64,000 nucleotides of DNA from NCBI RefSeq assembly GCF_014218335.1, contig NZ_AP023367.1, forward strand, positions 2,357,501-2,421,500, given 5' to 3'. The stretch comes from Anaerocolumna cellulosilytica (GTDB lineage: Bacteria > Bacillota > Clostridia > Lachnospirales > Lachnospiraceae). The notes beneath the pieces are model-generated. The model had not been told where the DNA came from. It saw only the letters and a program-made list of their open reading frames with translations, and made no database searches. The number at the start of each line of letters is the position of its first letter. The stretch's first letter is position 1. Shown piece by piece: positions 33,865 through 46,400 of the stretch. Both the position numbers and the translations under genes were made by a program.

Positions 33865-36800
33865 ATGGAAAGAGACATGAAAAATAACGATATAGCAATC
33901 ATTGGTATGTCAGGAATATTCCCTAAAGCCAGAAATTTAGATGAATATTGGACAAACTTGGAACAGGGAAGAAACTGTATCAGTGAGATTCCTTTATCAC
34001 GCTGGGATAAGGAAGAATATTATTCCAAGGAAAAGGGTCAAAATAATAAAACATATAGCTGCTGGGGGGGCGTTATAGAGAATGCGTATGAATTCGATCC
34101 AGTATTTTTTAATATTGCTCCGAAAGAAGCACCATTTATAGATCCACAGCAAAGAAAAGTGCTGGAAGTAGCTTATGAAGCGATTGAAAATGCCGGCTAT
34201 AGTCCATCAGGACTTGAGAATTCTGATACAGGTGTCTACTTAGGTGTAATGGGCAGAGGCTATTATGACAAAGTTTTAGCTGACCAGACCGAGTTGGAAG
34301 GTCATATGTTTACCAGCAGTCTGTTGGGTTTTCTACCTAACCGTATATCGTTTCATCTTAATCTAAAAGGGCCCAGTATTGCAATTGACACGTTATGTTC
34401 TTCGTCCCTGGTGGCAGTACATGAAGCTTGCAAAAGTATTGTAAATGGTGAATGTGCCATGGCATTAGCAGGTGGTGTGTATATCCATTTTTCAGCGCAG
34501 CACTACATACTGTTAAGTAAAATGAATGTCTTATCGAAAGAAGGTCAATGCAAAACCTTTGATGAAAGTGCAGACGGTATCGTATCAGGAGAAGGAACTG
34601 GTATTTTGTTACTAAAATCCTATGAGAAAGCATTGCAAGATAAGGACCATATTCATGCAGTCATAAAAGGTTCTGTCATAAACAGTGATGGACGTTCTTC
34701 AAGATTTACCACAACCAATGCGGATGCGCAAGTAGATATGATTCATAAGGTATTTCAAAAAACTGCTATAAGACCCGAATCCATTTCCTACCTGGAAGCT
34801 CACGGTACCGGAACAAAGATTGGAGATCCTACTGAACTTATGGCTTTAAAACAGTGCTATGGTTTACATACGGATAAGAAAGGTTTTTGTGCTATCGGTT
34901 CAGTAAAATCCAATATAGGACATTTAGAGCCGGCAGCGGGTATTGCCGGATTAATAAAAACAGTACTATCCTTAAAGAAAGGTATGATTCCGCCTACGCT
35001 TCATGTTAATAAGATGAATCATTTTATAGACATTATAGATTCTCCTTTTATCATAAATGACAGATTGACAATATGGAACACCGATACGGTTAAAAAAGCA
35101 GGTGTCAGTGCATTTGGCATGGGAGGCACCAATGCTCACATTATTCTTGAAGAAGCACCAAAAGCTCAGGTATTTAAGGATATAAAGAAGCCGGATATTT
35201 TCTGCTTTTCTGCGAAGACAAAAAAAGCATTACTTACATTGTTAGAGAAGTTTATAGAATTTTTTGAAAAGAAAGAAACGAACTATCAAGAATATTGTTA
35301 TACTTCTAATATAAGTAAGACAGCTTATCCTTATCGGGTGGCTTTTATTGCTGACTCCTGCAATCAATTATGGAGTAAATTAAAAGAAATGCAGCTTTAT
35401 TTGTCCGAGGAAAAAGATGAATCATTTGGAAACACCATTAAAGATTCTTACATCTCCCATAAGCAAAACAGCAAAAAAAGGATTGTGCTTAATGTAAAAG
35501 GTACGTTTGAAGAACATATCATAGAAGCAGCCATCAAAGGTTTTGATTATATAAATCAGGATTATGAGGTAATGCAGGATTATATAAATATCCATAATAA
35601 AACAGACAAATACAGTTATGATATTGAACAAATGGTTAATAAGTATCTTTTTTTTAAAGCTCTTATGAATTATGGAGTAATTCCAGCAGTCCTTGTGTAT
35701 GAACCCAAGGATGCATATTTGGTGTCCTTATTACTTGGTTTTAGTACAGTCAAAGAATGTGTAGAAGGAATGAGGAATAATCAAGTTATACAGCTTTCGA
35801 AGAACCATACCATGGCAGATGGGACAACCATTCTGTTATATAATACGGAGGACGATTACAGTGTGTCAGAGACAGACTCTCTTTTTATCACGCCTCTTGA
35901 GGGAGAGAGTAAGAAAGCAGTACACTGTTTTTATACAACGTTAGCATATGTATATGTTAATGGAATTGATATTCATTGGGAAGAGTTCTATGCAGGTAAG
36001 GATATCCATAAAGCAGAACTCCCTACTTATCCCTTTGAACGTCAGGAATACCGTATACCATTTGAAAAAAGCCCATTGAAAAAATTAGATAATCAAGTGG
36101 AAGAACTAAAGCCTGTAGCAATGTTACATGAAGTTTATAAATCTCATGAGTGGGGAATTTATACTATTGTTTTTGGCAAAAAAGAGCTTGCTTATTACAA
36201 GGAACACAGTGTGCTTGGTGAGGCTGTTTTGCCCGCTTCGGCATATATTGATGCTGTGTACCGGGCAGGTAACAAATACTTGGGAGTTTCAATCAAAGAA
36301 ATAAATGATTTTGTATTTCTTACTCCGTGTGTGTTAAAAAAGGGAATGCAGTTACATATTAGATTGGAAAAAAGAGGAGAAACAATAAGTTTTACCTTAC
36401 AAAGCTATTATGTAACCAGCGACAATGAGCAATGGAAAGAGCATGCAAAAGGGAAACTCCTGCTTCACACAGATGAGATACCGGCAGACAATGCGCTGCT
36501 GGAACGTGTTAATAGGGTTTTATATGGAGAATTAGATGTAGAAGGCTTTTATAATTATTTTGAATATACCGGAATAGCATACGGAAAGAGTTTTCGGCTA
36601 TTGAATAAACTCTATAGGAATGGACTGGGCGTCTGGTCAGAATATAATACGGATTCCTTGAATCCAAATCGTAAAGATGCATTTAGTCTAAATCCCTCCG
36701 CGTTAGACGCAGCCCTTCAGACGGTGGTAAGCCTTAATTTTAATAATTTAGACAATAGGGGAGAGCCATTTTTGCCCTTTTATATAAAGAATATGATTAT

Positions 36801-39800
36801 TTTCAATACAGAAATTTGTAATAATGGTACTAAAGTGATAGTGGATGTCAGCCATAAGGGAGAGAGCAGTTTAAAAAGTGATGTATCTATTGTCTCAAGA
36901 GAAGGTGAGGAACTAATTAAAATTAAGGGTTTTCATTTAAAGCAAGCCAGGAATGAGCCCATGCATAAAAAGATTGATAGCTTTATTTTAAACCAATGCT
37001 TAGAAAAGCAAGTTTGGACAAAGACGAATCCGGATTTTGAGACAGAATATACAAAAGACAATTATTTGATTTTCGATATAGACAGTGTATTCTCCGAAAC
37101 TATAAGAAAGAATTTCTTTGAGAGCGGTTCTAATTATATTCGTGTATTTCCAGAAAATGAGTTTCAAAAAAAATCTGATACAGATTATAGAATTCGTCCA
37201 GGAGACGAAACGGATGTAAGAAGACTATTGGAAGTCGTTAATGCTAGTTTATTAAGGCCTGCTAGTATTTTATTTTTATGGCCTTTAAAAAAAGCAGATA
37301 ATCTTTCACTTAATAGCATTGATTCCGCTATTCATGAAGGAGTTCTTACTTTATTCGTATTATTAAAGCAGATGTATTCATTGGGATATAAATATAAAAA
37401 ACTGATTGTGTTGACAGAAGAAGCCTTTTTAATAAGTGAAAAAGACAAGGTCAGACCTGCAAGTACATCTATTTGGGGTTTTATGAGAGTTATAAAGAGG
37501 GAATTTCCTAATTTAAAGACAAAAGTGATTGATGTTAATCAATGTACAGATTCGGTTGTGGAAGATGCCTCAGCTGTGTATAAAGAAATCTATCATACAA
37601 TGCAGGACACGGAGATTGCTTATAGAAATCAGGAACGCTATCAACATTCTTTAGAAAAGAGCAATGAATCGGTGGTGGGAAAGTACGAAAAATTAAAAAA
37701 AGACGGTACCTATATTATCACCGGCGGTACAGGGGGAATAGGATTTTCTCTAGTGGAGCAGATGGAAAAGGACTCAAATGCGAATCTAATACTATTAGGC
37801 AGAAAGAATTTTTCGGAAGTAGCAATAGATAAAATAAAAAGAATGAATGCGTTCAAGCAAAATGGAAGCAACATAGAGTATATATCGGTAGATATCACAG
37901 ATATTGATACCATGAAACGAGTTGTAAAAACATTAAAAGAAAAATATGGTAAGATTACCGGCATCTTTCATACGGCAGGCGAAATCAGAGATGCACTCCT
38001 TATTCATAAATCTGTGGAGGATTTTAAGGCAGTACTACAATCAAAAATCAAAGGAACTCTTGTATTAGATACCTTATTTTGCAATGAGGACTTACAATTT
38101 ATTATGTTATTTTCTTCCGTTTCCTCCATAGACGGGATTATCGGACAGTGTGATTATGCGGCAGCAAATGCATTTCTAGATGGTATGGCAGAGGCGGTAC
38201 ACCAAACGATAAAATACCAATCAATCAACTGGTCTTTTTGGAATGTGGGAATGGGAGCCGGTTCACAAAAATCAGCTTTAAAAAATGGGTATCAGGTGCT
38301 GTCTCCCGAAGCAGCTGCAAAAGCAGCAGTTGTACTTGCAGGTACTACGATTAAAAGAGCTGTGATTGCTAACAGAGTAAAATCTGAGCAGGAGAAGCCT
38401 GGTATATCCATAAGGCTTAAAGAGAAGGTGATTAGTCCCCAAGCAGTGTTTGATCTGGAAGCGAATTTGCAAAGACTGCTTGGAGTTATTCTTGCTATGT
38501 CAGAGGAGAATTTAGACACAACAACGAGTTTTACTGATTTTGGTTTGGATTCAATGCTGGCTATACAATACATAGAGTTGATTAATAAAGAATTAAAGGC
38601 TGAATTAGATGCCACAGAACTGTTTGAATACCAGAATATAGGGAAGCTTGCAAAACATCTTAAAGGGGTATTTGCAACGAATATTCTTTCTGATACAGAG
38701 TTTACTATAGAAAAAGAAAAAGTACGAAAGGTTGAATTAATGGAGGAAGACATTGAAACTAGAGTACTTTGTCTGCTTAAGAATAAGCTGTCAACCGTAT
38801 TGGAAATTCAGGCAGAACTGATCGATGACACTACCAGTTTTATGGAACTTGGCATGGACTCCATCTTATCAACCAGATTCATTGAAGACATAACGAACGA
38901 TTTGAATATAGATGTGGATTCTACCATTGTATTTGAATGTCCGAACCTAGTTGAGTTAACTGCATACCTTAGTAAGGAATTTGAAGCAGCTCTTTTAGAC
39001 TATCTACATATTAAGAATACGGAAGAAGTTAAAACGTTCAACCTAAATGCTAAGGAAGATAAGATAATTGGTGACGCAGCAGAAATACTACATTCTGATG
39101 ACCATAATGCTTTTTCTGATACGGATTCCCCAGCGATTGAGATAAATGAAAGGGATATAGCCATAATTGGAATGGCTTGTAAATTTCCGGGAGCTGATAC
39201 TATTTATGAGTTTTGGGAAAATTTAAAGCACGGAAAAAGTATATCTGAAGGATTTCCAATGGGGAGGATAGACAATACTCTTGAGATATACCAGAGCGAA
39301 GATTATAAAAAACGAGCAGATTCACTCTATGGAAGTTATGTATCAGATATTGATAAGTTTGATCCCTTGTTTTTTGAAATCTCTCCTAAAGAAGCCGAAT
39401 TTATGGATCCTCAACAAAGATTAATGCTAGAAGTGATATGGCAAGCTTTTGAACACGCTTCCTTATCCAAGGAGAATTTGTCGGGAACGAATACAGGTGT
39501 TTTTGTAGGGGCCTGTATTACAGAATACATGAAATATTTGAAAAGCTATGAAGCAGTGGTTGGAACAGGGAATGAATTATCAATCTTATCTAACCGGATT
39601 TCGTACCTCTATAATCTAACCGGACCTAGTATTACAGTAGATACAGCATGTTCCTCGTCTTTAGTAGCACTTGATTTGGCCTGCCAGAATATTTTATCAG
39701 GCAGATGCGGCATGGCAGTGGTTGGCGGTGTGAATCTTATACTGACACCTGCATTTTCCATCATATTTGAAAAAGCCGGTATGCTTAGTAAAGAAGGAAC

Positions 39801-42800
39801 ATGTAAAACCTTTGATGAAAGTGCGGATGGATATCTCAGAGGAGAAGGTGCGGGCGCAATACTATTAAAGCCATTAAAACAGGCTATTGAGCATGGAGAT
39901 AATATACTTGCTGTTTTAAAAGGAATCTCCGTGAATCAGGACGGACACTCTAATGGACTTACTGCACCTAACACCCTTGCTCAGAAAGAGGTGATACAAA
40001 GTGCGTGGGAGAAAGGCGGTATTCATCCAAGAACCATAACGATGGTTGAGGCACATGGTACGGGAACGTCACTGGGAGATCCCATAGAGGTGAAAGCTTT
40101 ATCACAAGCATTTCGAAATTATACACAGGATCAGTCGTACTGTGCACTTGGAAGTGTAAAAACAAATATCGGACACCTGGAACCGGCGGCAGGAATATCA
40201 GGAATTATTAAGGTGGTACTTTCTCTTATGAATAAAAAGTTACCGCCAACCTGCCACTTTAATAGATTAAATCCCTTAATTAATGTAGTTGACAGTCCCT
40301 TTTATATTAATGATGCGTTGAGACAATGGGATAGGGGAGAGGGAATCCCAAGAAGAGCTGCAGTTAGTTCCTTTGGCTTTGGCGGAACCAATGTGCACGC
40401 TGTTCTGGAAGAAGCACCGGAGATAAAAAAAGACGAAGTAAGAGCTTTTGATTATTATGCTATACCGGTATCAGCGAAACAGCCGGACACCTTAATTACC
40501 AGACTATTGGAACTTAGAAAGTATATTGCAACCCATAAAGAAATATCTATGCGAGATTTTAGTTATTCATTATTCACCGGAACGGATCATTACAGCTACA
40601 GAACTTGTTTTGTTGTACAAGATATCCATTCACTTGAAGAACAGCTAACGCAAATGATTGCTAATAAAGAAAAAACGTTGCCAAAGGTGAAAAAGGTTTC
40701 AGGTAAAGTAAATACAAGTATCATTCTTGGGGATAGATGGCAGTTCGGGAATAGTTTTGATGTAAGGAGTCTTATTAATATTTATCCTCCTATAGAGAAA
40801 CAGCTTGATGAAATAGGGCTTCTGATGAAAAAATATATGGATATTGATATGAAACAGATGATTTCTTTTGAAGAATTTATCAGGCTTCATAGCAGTCATG
40901 ACCAGAAGGATCTATATATCTTTTTGTTCAATTACTTATTGGGAAGATTGTTAATAATGATTGGACTTACCAATGTGGAATTCTTTGGAATTGGTATAGG
41001 TGCGGTAGCTGCAAAGGCTCTAAAGAAGAATATTCATTTAGAAGACTGTATGAAAGACATAAGTATATTGTGTAGTAAAGAATGTGAAACCTACAAAAAA
41101 ATGGAAACTATGAATCAGTACATAGCCTATAGTTGGGGAGAGACAAGGGAGCGCTTTCCGATTCATACTTCACAGGACTACCTGTATCTTTTTCTGGGCG
41201 AAAGCATTTATACTGAAAAGGGCAATCAGGTTATGATAACAAACAGGGTAACGGACAGTGTCGCATTGATTGTAATTAAAATGTTATCTTACCTATATGA
41301 AAGAGGCTGCAAAATAAATTGGCAGGAGTACTTTAAATATATACGTGTTTACAAAATGCCTCTTCCTGGATATCCTCTTGCGAGAAAAAGTTATTGGGCA
41401 GGCAGAAATAAACATGAAAAAGAATATGTTTTTATAAAAAAAGCACTAACGGAAAAAACTCGTACAGAGCAAATGATATCTCATAAAGCGTATTATATTC
41501 TAATTGGGTCTGATAAGGAAACTGTTACCAGATTGGAGAGTGAATTCCAGAGTGCAGAGATTAAGTACCTGACAATAGAATTAGTGGATACCCTTGAACA
41601 GGATAAGAATTCTATAGTACAAAAGCTTGAGCAAGCAATACATTCAAAAGATATTAGCGGAATAAATTTGGAGGCATTTCAGCTTGTTAAGATTGTGTAT
41701 GTTAACACACATCAACATTTAAAAAATGAACCAGAGGATAAGGTGTCAGTCGAAACGGATTTGCATGAGGATATCATTCGCATATTTACATTAGTAAGGT
41801 ATTTGGACTCCAAGTCTTTAGAGATTAGGATAGAATTGATTCACGTTATGAATCAAACTGACAGTTATTTGGACACAGCAGCAGCCTATGGAGCTTCTGT
41901 TTTTAGTAGAATACTTCCTTATGAATTTTCTAATGTACGTTCAAAAGAAATTGTTTTAGATAGTGATTTCAAAATAACAGAGGCAGCCAATGAAATTATA
42001 AGCTCAAATACTGAGGAATGTGTCTACTTAAAGGAAGGTAAACGGTTCGTTGAATTCTATACGAGATTAGAGTCCATTGGAGAGAGTGCATTCACAAAGG
42101 AGAACTGCAATCCGGTAGTAATTGTAACAGGTGGACTTTCTGGTATAGGTTATGAAATCTGTAAGTACTTACTAAAGGATAAGCATGGCAGATTGGTGAT
42201 AATAGGGAGAACGAATGCAGCAGGAGATTCTGAAACCGTAATTGGTGCTACAAAGCAAATGAAAGCGTTGACCGACCAGGATAAACATAAAAATCTAGTA
42301 ACACTAAAAGAGCTGAGTCCTATGGTGCAATATATACAGGGGAATGTGAGTGATTATCCTACCCTTTTGAAGGTGTTTGAAACGGCTAGGAAAACTTATG
42401 GAAAAATCGATGCTGTCATTCATTGTGCAGGTATTATTGATAGTCAACATATTTCCATAAGGTCTAAAAGTGAAGCTTCCATAAGGCAGGTTCTATTTCC
42501 TAAAATAAACGGCACCAGAAATCTTGGTATCTTAGCAGAGGATTTTCATGTTAAAAAAGTTATTTTATTTTCTTCATTAGCAGCTTTATCCGGTGTTACA
42601 GGAGTAGGATTTAGCGATTATGCTGCGGCAAATGCTTTTATGGACGCATATGCAGAGTCTTACCACCTAAAAGCAGGATATAAGATACTCTCTGTCAATT
42701 GGCCGGTATGGGAAAAAACCGGTATGTCAGGTAGAGGATTAACGACAAAACAAGGAAATAATTTGCTTTTAGAGGAAGCGATGGAAGCTTTTAATGAAAT

Positions 42801-43371
42801 ATTTGAAAGTGACTATACAGGAAATCTGATAGTGGCGGGCAAAGAAGAAGCTGACAGGCTTATCGATACTCTAACGAAAGAACATACGAATATGCCTTCG
42901 CTAAAGATAGCAGAAATAAAGGAGACAGAAAGTATAGAGGGGAAGATACCACAGGATTTAGCCGTTAACAAAGCACAGGCAATATTGACAGATTTGCTTA
43001 AAAACATATTAAAATTATCGGATAACGAAATCGAATATGACATTAATTTTAGTGAGTTTGGAATTGATTCCTTATCATTAGCGGACATGTTAGGCGGTAT
43101 TGAAACATATTATGGAAGGCATTTCGAACCCTCCATCATTATTGAATACCCTACAGTAAACTTGTTATCACAGTATCTTGCGCAGCAGGAAGAAAGAAAA
43201 GAGCAGAAAGAACTTGTTAAAGAAGCAGAAAGTGTAGACACAGGCTCTTACCATAGAGCTGTCAGTCAAAATAATCTGCGGACAGCGGATATATTAAAAA
43301 TGTTATATGAGGGTACTATTTCTTCGGAACAGGCATTGAACTATATGCTTGAACATGAGGCAGCAGATTAA
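33865..43371 (+). CDS. PKS1: bimodular polyketide synthase, KS-ATx-DH-KR-ACP-ACP-KS-ATx-KR-ACP
   Basis: 3168 aa from the ATG after AAGGACGAGGGT; a TTG at 33847 is possible. KS1 lies at 9-430 (Cys178 in DTLCSSS). An eroded acyltransferase follows (about 440-735), with YEPKD at 612-616 where GHSxG belongs. DH has His781 in EHSVLGEAVLPA and Asp948. KR (about 1275-1480) keeps Ser and Tyr1431. Two tandem ACPs have Ser1563 and Ser1666. KS2 spans about 1761-2185 (Cys1929 in DTACSSS). A second eroded AT has GIGIG at 2375-2379 in place of GHSIG. KR2 keeps Tyr2919. The last ACP has Ser3069, followed by a helical C-terminal docking segment (LKMLYEGTISSEQALNYML). There is no loading domain, so KS1 probably takes its substrate from a discrete ACP. 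Malonyl loading must come from another protein. Confidence 0.92.
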   Translation: MERDMKNNDIAIIGMSGIFPKARNLDEYWTNLEQGRNCISEIPLSRWDKEEYYSKEKGQNNKTYSCWGGVIENAYEFDPVFFNIAPKEAPFIDPQQRKVLEVAYEAIENAGYSPSGLENSDTGVYLGVMGRGYYDKVLADQTELEGHMFTSSLLGFLPNRISFHLNLKGPSIAIDTLCSSSLVAVHEACKSIVNGECAMALAGGVYIHFSAQHYILLSKMNVLSKEGQCKTFDESADGIVSGEGTGILLLKSYEKALQDKDHIHAVIKGSVINSDGRSSRFTTTNADAQVDMIHKVFQKTAIRPESISYLEAHGTGTKIGDPTELMALKQCYGLHTDKKGFCAIGSVKSNIGHLEPAAGIAGLIKTVLSLKKGMIPPTLHVNKMNHFIDIIDSPFIINDRLTIWNTDTVKKAGVSAFGMGGTNAHIILEEAPKAQVFKDIKKPDIFCFSAKTKKALLTLLEKFIEFFEKKETNYQEYCYTSNISKTAYPYRVAFIADSCNQLWSKLKEMQLYLSEEKDESFGNTIKDSYISHKQNSKKRIVLNVKGTFEEHIIEAAIKGFDYINQDYEVMQDYINIHNKTDKYSYDIEQMVNKYLFFKALMNYGVIPAVLVYEPKDAYLVSLLLGFSTVKECVEGMRNNQVIQLSKNHTMADGTTILLYNTEDDYSVSETDSLFITPLEGESKKAVHCFYTTLAYVYVNGIDIHWEEFYAGKDIHKAELPTYPFERQEYRIPFEKSPLKKLDNQVEELKPVAMLHEVYKSHEWGIYTIVFGKKELAYYKEHSVLGEAVLPASAYIDAVYRAGNKYLGVSIKEINDFVFLTPCVLKKGMQLHIRLEKRGETISFTLQSYYVTSDNEQWKEHAKGKLLLHTDEIPADNALLERVNRVLYGELDVEGFYNYFEYTGIAYGKSFRLLNKLYRNGLGVWSEYNTDSLNPNRKDAFSLNPSALDAALQTVVSLNFNNLDNRGEPFLPFYIKNMIIFNTEICNNGTKVIVDVSHKGESSLKSDVSIVSREGEELIKIKGFHLKQARNEPMHKKIDSFILNQCLEKQVWTKTNPDFETEYTKDNYLIFDIDSVFSETIRKNFFESGSNYIRVFPENEFQKKSDTDYRIRPGDETDVRRLLEVVNASLLRPASILFLWPLKKADNLSLNSIDSAIHEGVLTLFVLLKQMYSLGYKYKKLIVLTEEAFLISEKDKVRPASTSIWGFMRVIKREFPNLKTKVIDVNQCTDSVVEDASAVYKEIYHTMQDTEIAYRNQERYQHSLEKSNESVVGKYEKLKKDGTYIITGGTGGIGFSLVEQMEKDSNANLILLGRKNFSEVAIDKIKRMNAFKQNGSNIEYISVDITDIDTMKRVVKTLKEKYGKITGIFHTAGEIRDALLIHKSVEDFKAVLQSKIKGTLVLDTLFCNEDLQFIMLFSSVSSIDGIIGQCDYAAANAFLDGMAEAVHQTIKYQSINWSFWNVGMGAGSQKSALKNGYQVLSPEAAAKAAVVLAGTTIKRAVIANRVKSEQEKPGISIRLKEKVISPQAVFDLEANLQRLLGVILAMSEENLDTTTSFTDFGLDSMLAIQYIELINKELKAELDATELFEYQNIGKLAKHLKGVFATNILSDTEFTIEKEKVRKVELMEEDIETRVLCLLKNKLSTVLEIQAELIDDTTSFMELGMDSILSTRFIEDITNDLNIDVDSTIVFECPNLVELTAYLSKEFEAALLDYLHIKNTEEVKTFNLNAKEDKIIGDAAEILHSDDHNAFSDTDSPAIEINERDIAIIGMACKFPGADTIYEFWENLKHGKSISEGFPMGRIDNTLEIYQSEDYKKRADSLYGSYVSDIDKFDPLFFEISPKEAEFMDPQQRLMLEVIWQAFEHASLSKENLSGTNTGVFVGACITEYMKYLKSYEAVVGTGNELSILSNRISYLYNLTGPSITVDTACSSSLVALDLACQNILSGRCGMAVVGGVNLILTPAFSIIFEKAGMLSKEGTCKTFDESADGYLRGEGAGAILLKPLKQAIEHGDNILAVLKGISVNQDGHSNGLTAPNTLAQKEVIQSAWEKGGIHPRTITMVEAHGTGTSLGDPIEVKALSQAFRNYTQDQSYCALGSVKTNIGHLEPAAGISGIIKVVLSLMNKKLPPTCHFNRLNPLINVVDSPFYINDALRQWDRGEGIPRRAAVSSFGFGGTNVHAVLEEAPEIKKDEVRAFDYYAIPVSAKQPDTLITRLLELRKYIATHKEISMRDFSYSLFTGTDHYSYRTCFVVQDIHSLEEQLTQMIANKEKTLPKVKKVSGKVNTSIILGDRWQFGNSFDVRSLINIYPPIEKQLDEIGLLMKKYMDIDMKQMISFEEFIRLHSSHDQKDLYIFLFNYLLGRLLIMIGLTNVEFFGIGIGAVAAKALKKNIHLEDCMKDISILCSKECETYKKMETMNQYIAYSWGETRERFPIHTSQDYLYLFLGESIYTEKGNQVMITNRVTDSVALIVIKMLSYLYERGCKINWQEYFKYIRVYKMPLPGYPLARKSYWAGRNKHEKEYVFIKKALTEKTRTEQMISHKAYYILIGSDKETVTRLESEFQSAEIKYLTIELVDTLEQDKNSIVQKLEQAIHSKDISGINLEAFQLVKIVYVNTHQHLKNEPEDKVSVETDLHEDIIRIFTLVRYLDSKSLEIRIELIHVMNQTDSYLDTAAAYGASVFSRILPYEFSNVRSKEIVLDSDFKITEAANEIISSNTEECVYLKEGKRFVEFYTRLESIGESAFTKENCNPVVIVTGGLSGIGYEICKYLLKDKHGRLVIIGRTNAAGDSETVIGATKQMKALTDQDKHKNLVTLKELSPMVQYIQGNVSDYPTLLKVFETARKTYGKIDAVIHCAGIIDSQHISIRSKSEASIRQVLFPKINGTRNLGILAEDFHVKKVILFSSLAALSGVTGVGFSDYAAANAFMDAYAESYHLKAGYKILSVNWPVWEKTGMSGRGLTTKQGNNLLLEEAMEAFNEIFESDYTGNLIVAGKEEADRLIDTLTKEHTNMPSLKIAEIKETESIEGKIPQDLAVNKAQAILTDLLKNILKLSDNEIEYDINFSEFGIDSLSLADMLGGIETYYGRHFEPSIIIEYPTVNLLSQYLAQQEERKEQKELVKEAESVDTGSYHRAVSQNNLRTADILKMLYEGTISSEQALNYMLEHEAAD

Positions 43372-43400
43372 TCTGATGAGTTTAAAGGTGAGGGATATGT

Positions 43401-46400
43401 ATGAATAAACAAGAATTACAGAAAATGCTGGAACAAGTACAAAAAAGAGAAATACACTATCTTGAGGCTGAAAAAGCCATGAGGCAGAATGATAGGAAGC
43501 CGAAAGAAATATCGGAGGAAAATCATAAGATTGCAGTTATCGGTTATGCTTGCAGATTTCCTTCTGCTGACAATGTGGACGAATTTTGGAGCAGTCTTAT
43601 AAACGGCAGGGATTGTATTACAGAAATACCGGCTAAGAGATGGTCCTTAGAGGGCTTTTATGACCCCGGTTCTGCTATTGAGAGCGATACAAGTTATTCT
43701 AAATGGGGTGGTTTTTTAAACTCAATTGCTGCATACGATTTAGGATTATTTCATATGACAAAACAGGAAGCCTTAGCCATTGATCCGCAGCAGTTACTTG
43801 CTATGGAGGTGGCAAGGGAGGCTTTAGAATATGCAGGGTATGGAAACATAAAGGAAGAGGACTCGAATACGGGTGTTTTTATAGGGGCCAGGTCTTCAAA
43901 TGTAACATTGGGTATGTTACAGGAACGCATAAATGAAAAAGAATATAAAGCTGAGGATAATCGTAATTACATAATCGGTAAAGCACCGAATATGATTGCT
44001 TCCAGAATTTCAGACTTTTTAAATCTGAAAGGTCCTTCAATGATTATTGATACAGCTTGTTCCTCCTCTTTGGTAAGTATTCATATGGCATGTAAGAGCC
44101 TACTGGCGGGAGATTGCTCAATGGCGCTGGCAGGGGGGATTGATTTACTGGTTAACAGTGATTCTTATGTGGGCTTATCTAAATCCAAGGCTATATCACC
44201 GGATGGAAAGTGCTTTACCTTTGACAAAAGAGCCAATGGTTATGTACCCGGGGAAGGTGCCGGCATTGTAGTTTTAAAGGAATATATGCAAGCGGTAGCC
44301 TGTGGAGATACGATTTATGCAATCATAAAAGGCTCTGCCATAAATAACGACGGACACACTATGGGTATTACGACCCCTGATCTGGAAGGACAGAAGGAAT
44401 TAATTAGGGCTGCTTTAAAAGATGCAAAGGTATCAGCAGAGACAATAACATATATAGAAGCGCATGGAACTGGAACCGTTATCGGAGATCCAATTGAAAT
44501 AAAAGCATTAGCCAGTGTTTATGGGGAGAGTACGGATAGAAAGGGTTTTTGCGGGATTGGTTCTGTAAAGACAAATATTGGACATCTGCATTGTGCAGCA
44601 GGGATTGCAGGATTTATTAAGTTATTGCTCTGTATGAAAAACAAAACACTTGTGCCTACCCTAAATTGCCAGATGCCTAATCAAAGATTTGATTTTGTTG
44701 ATTCTCCGTTTTTTCCTGTGTCCAAGATGGAAAAATGGGAGCAATATAAGGAACATAGAAGAGCTGCAATTAGTTCATTTGGGTTTGGAGGAACAAACTG
44801 CCACATCATTGTAGAGGAACAGGAAGATGATAAGAAACACGAATGGGAGACAGAAAGGTATTTACCCTTTGTTTTATCGGCGGCGGATAATGAGGCACTT
44901 GGTAAGGTGACAAGTCAATACATAGATTTCTTTAAAGAGAATCCAAAAGTCCGCTATAAAGACGCAGCGTATACCGTGATTACCGGCAGAGAGAAGTTTG
45001 AATACAAATTATTTACTTATGCCAAGAACACAGATGAGCTAGTAAAGCAGCTTAAGAAATTTTCTGATGGGGATACCCATAAGACAAAGATTGTTACTGG
45101 CAGTGTTTATACAGAAGGAAAAAAGAAAAAGATACCTGGTAAAGTAGTAGTCATGTTTACCGGGCAAGGGGAACTGTATACAGGTGTTGCAAGAGAACTC
45201 TATGAAACAAGCTCTGTCTTTAGAAGTACCATTGATAATTGCAGTGATATATTATTACCCTATGTGGGACAGAGTATTTCAGAGTTACTATATAATACTG
45301 AAAATGCAAAGCTTTTAAAAAACACGTATATAACACAGCCGGTTACCTTTGCTCTGGATTATGCTTTGTTTGTCTTATGGAAGACTTATAATTTACCTGT
45401 GGCAGTAGTAATGGGACATAGTCTGGGTGAGTATGTGGCGGCTTGTGCAGCCGGTATATATGAACTAGAGGATATACTAAAAATAGTAGCCATCAGGGGA
45501 AAAATGATGGGTGAACTTCCGGATAATGGAACCATGGCTGCGGTAATTGCCGGTGAAGCAGTAGTAAATGAATTGTTTGATGAACTTAGTTTTGTAGAGA
45601 AAGCACAAGTATCCATTGCCGCGGTGAATGGAGCTGCTAATACTGTAATTTCAGGTGAGAAAACGGTGGTTGCAGGCATTTGTGAAAAACTTAAACAGAG
45701 TTCTATAAAGTATGTATTATTACAGGTATCCCATGCCTTTCACTCTCCTCTAATGAAGCCTATGTTAGACAAATATAGAGAAGTGATAGGAGCTGTTAAG
45801 CCAAAACCATCTGCTATAAAAATAATCAGTAATGTTACGGGGGATTTTTTGAAAGAGGGAGACCTAACGACAGAGTACTGGGAAAACCATATTCTAAATA
45901 CAGTACAATTTAAACGCAGCATTGAAAAACTGATTTCAGAAGGGTATAGATATTTTATAGAAATGGGCCCTGGAAATACCCTTTTAAAGCTTACAAAAAA
46001 TATAACTCATGGGAATGGGGAAGTCACAATATGTTCTTCATTGGTAAGAGATACTTCTGACTGGCAGCAAATCCTTCAGACACTGGGTGAGCTTTTTGTT
46101 AAGGGAGTAGAATGCAAGCTGTCCGATTTTTTCAAGGATGTACATGCTAAAAGAATTGCGTTGCCTACATATAATTATGCAAGAGAAGATCTGTTTAATA
46201 AAGATAAATTCGAACAAGACCTTCTTCTTAGTGAAACTGTTTCTTTATTTGATGGGATTATATCAAAAACAACTGCCTATGTATCTTATTTTAAAATACT
46301 TAATACTAAGAAAGACAGGGTGTTAAAAGACCACAGGGTAAGAAATGCTTATGTAGTTCCGGGCGTCTATCAATTAAAACTTGCCCTCGCAGGAGCACAC

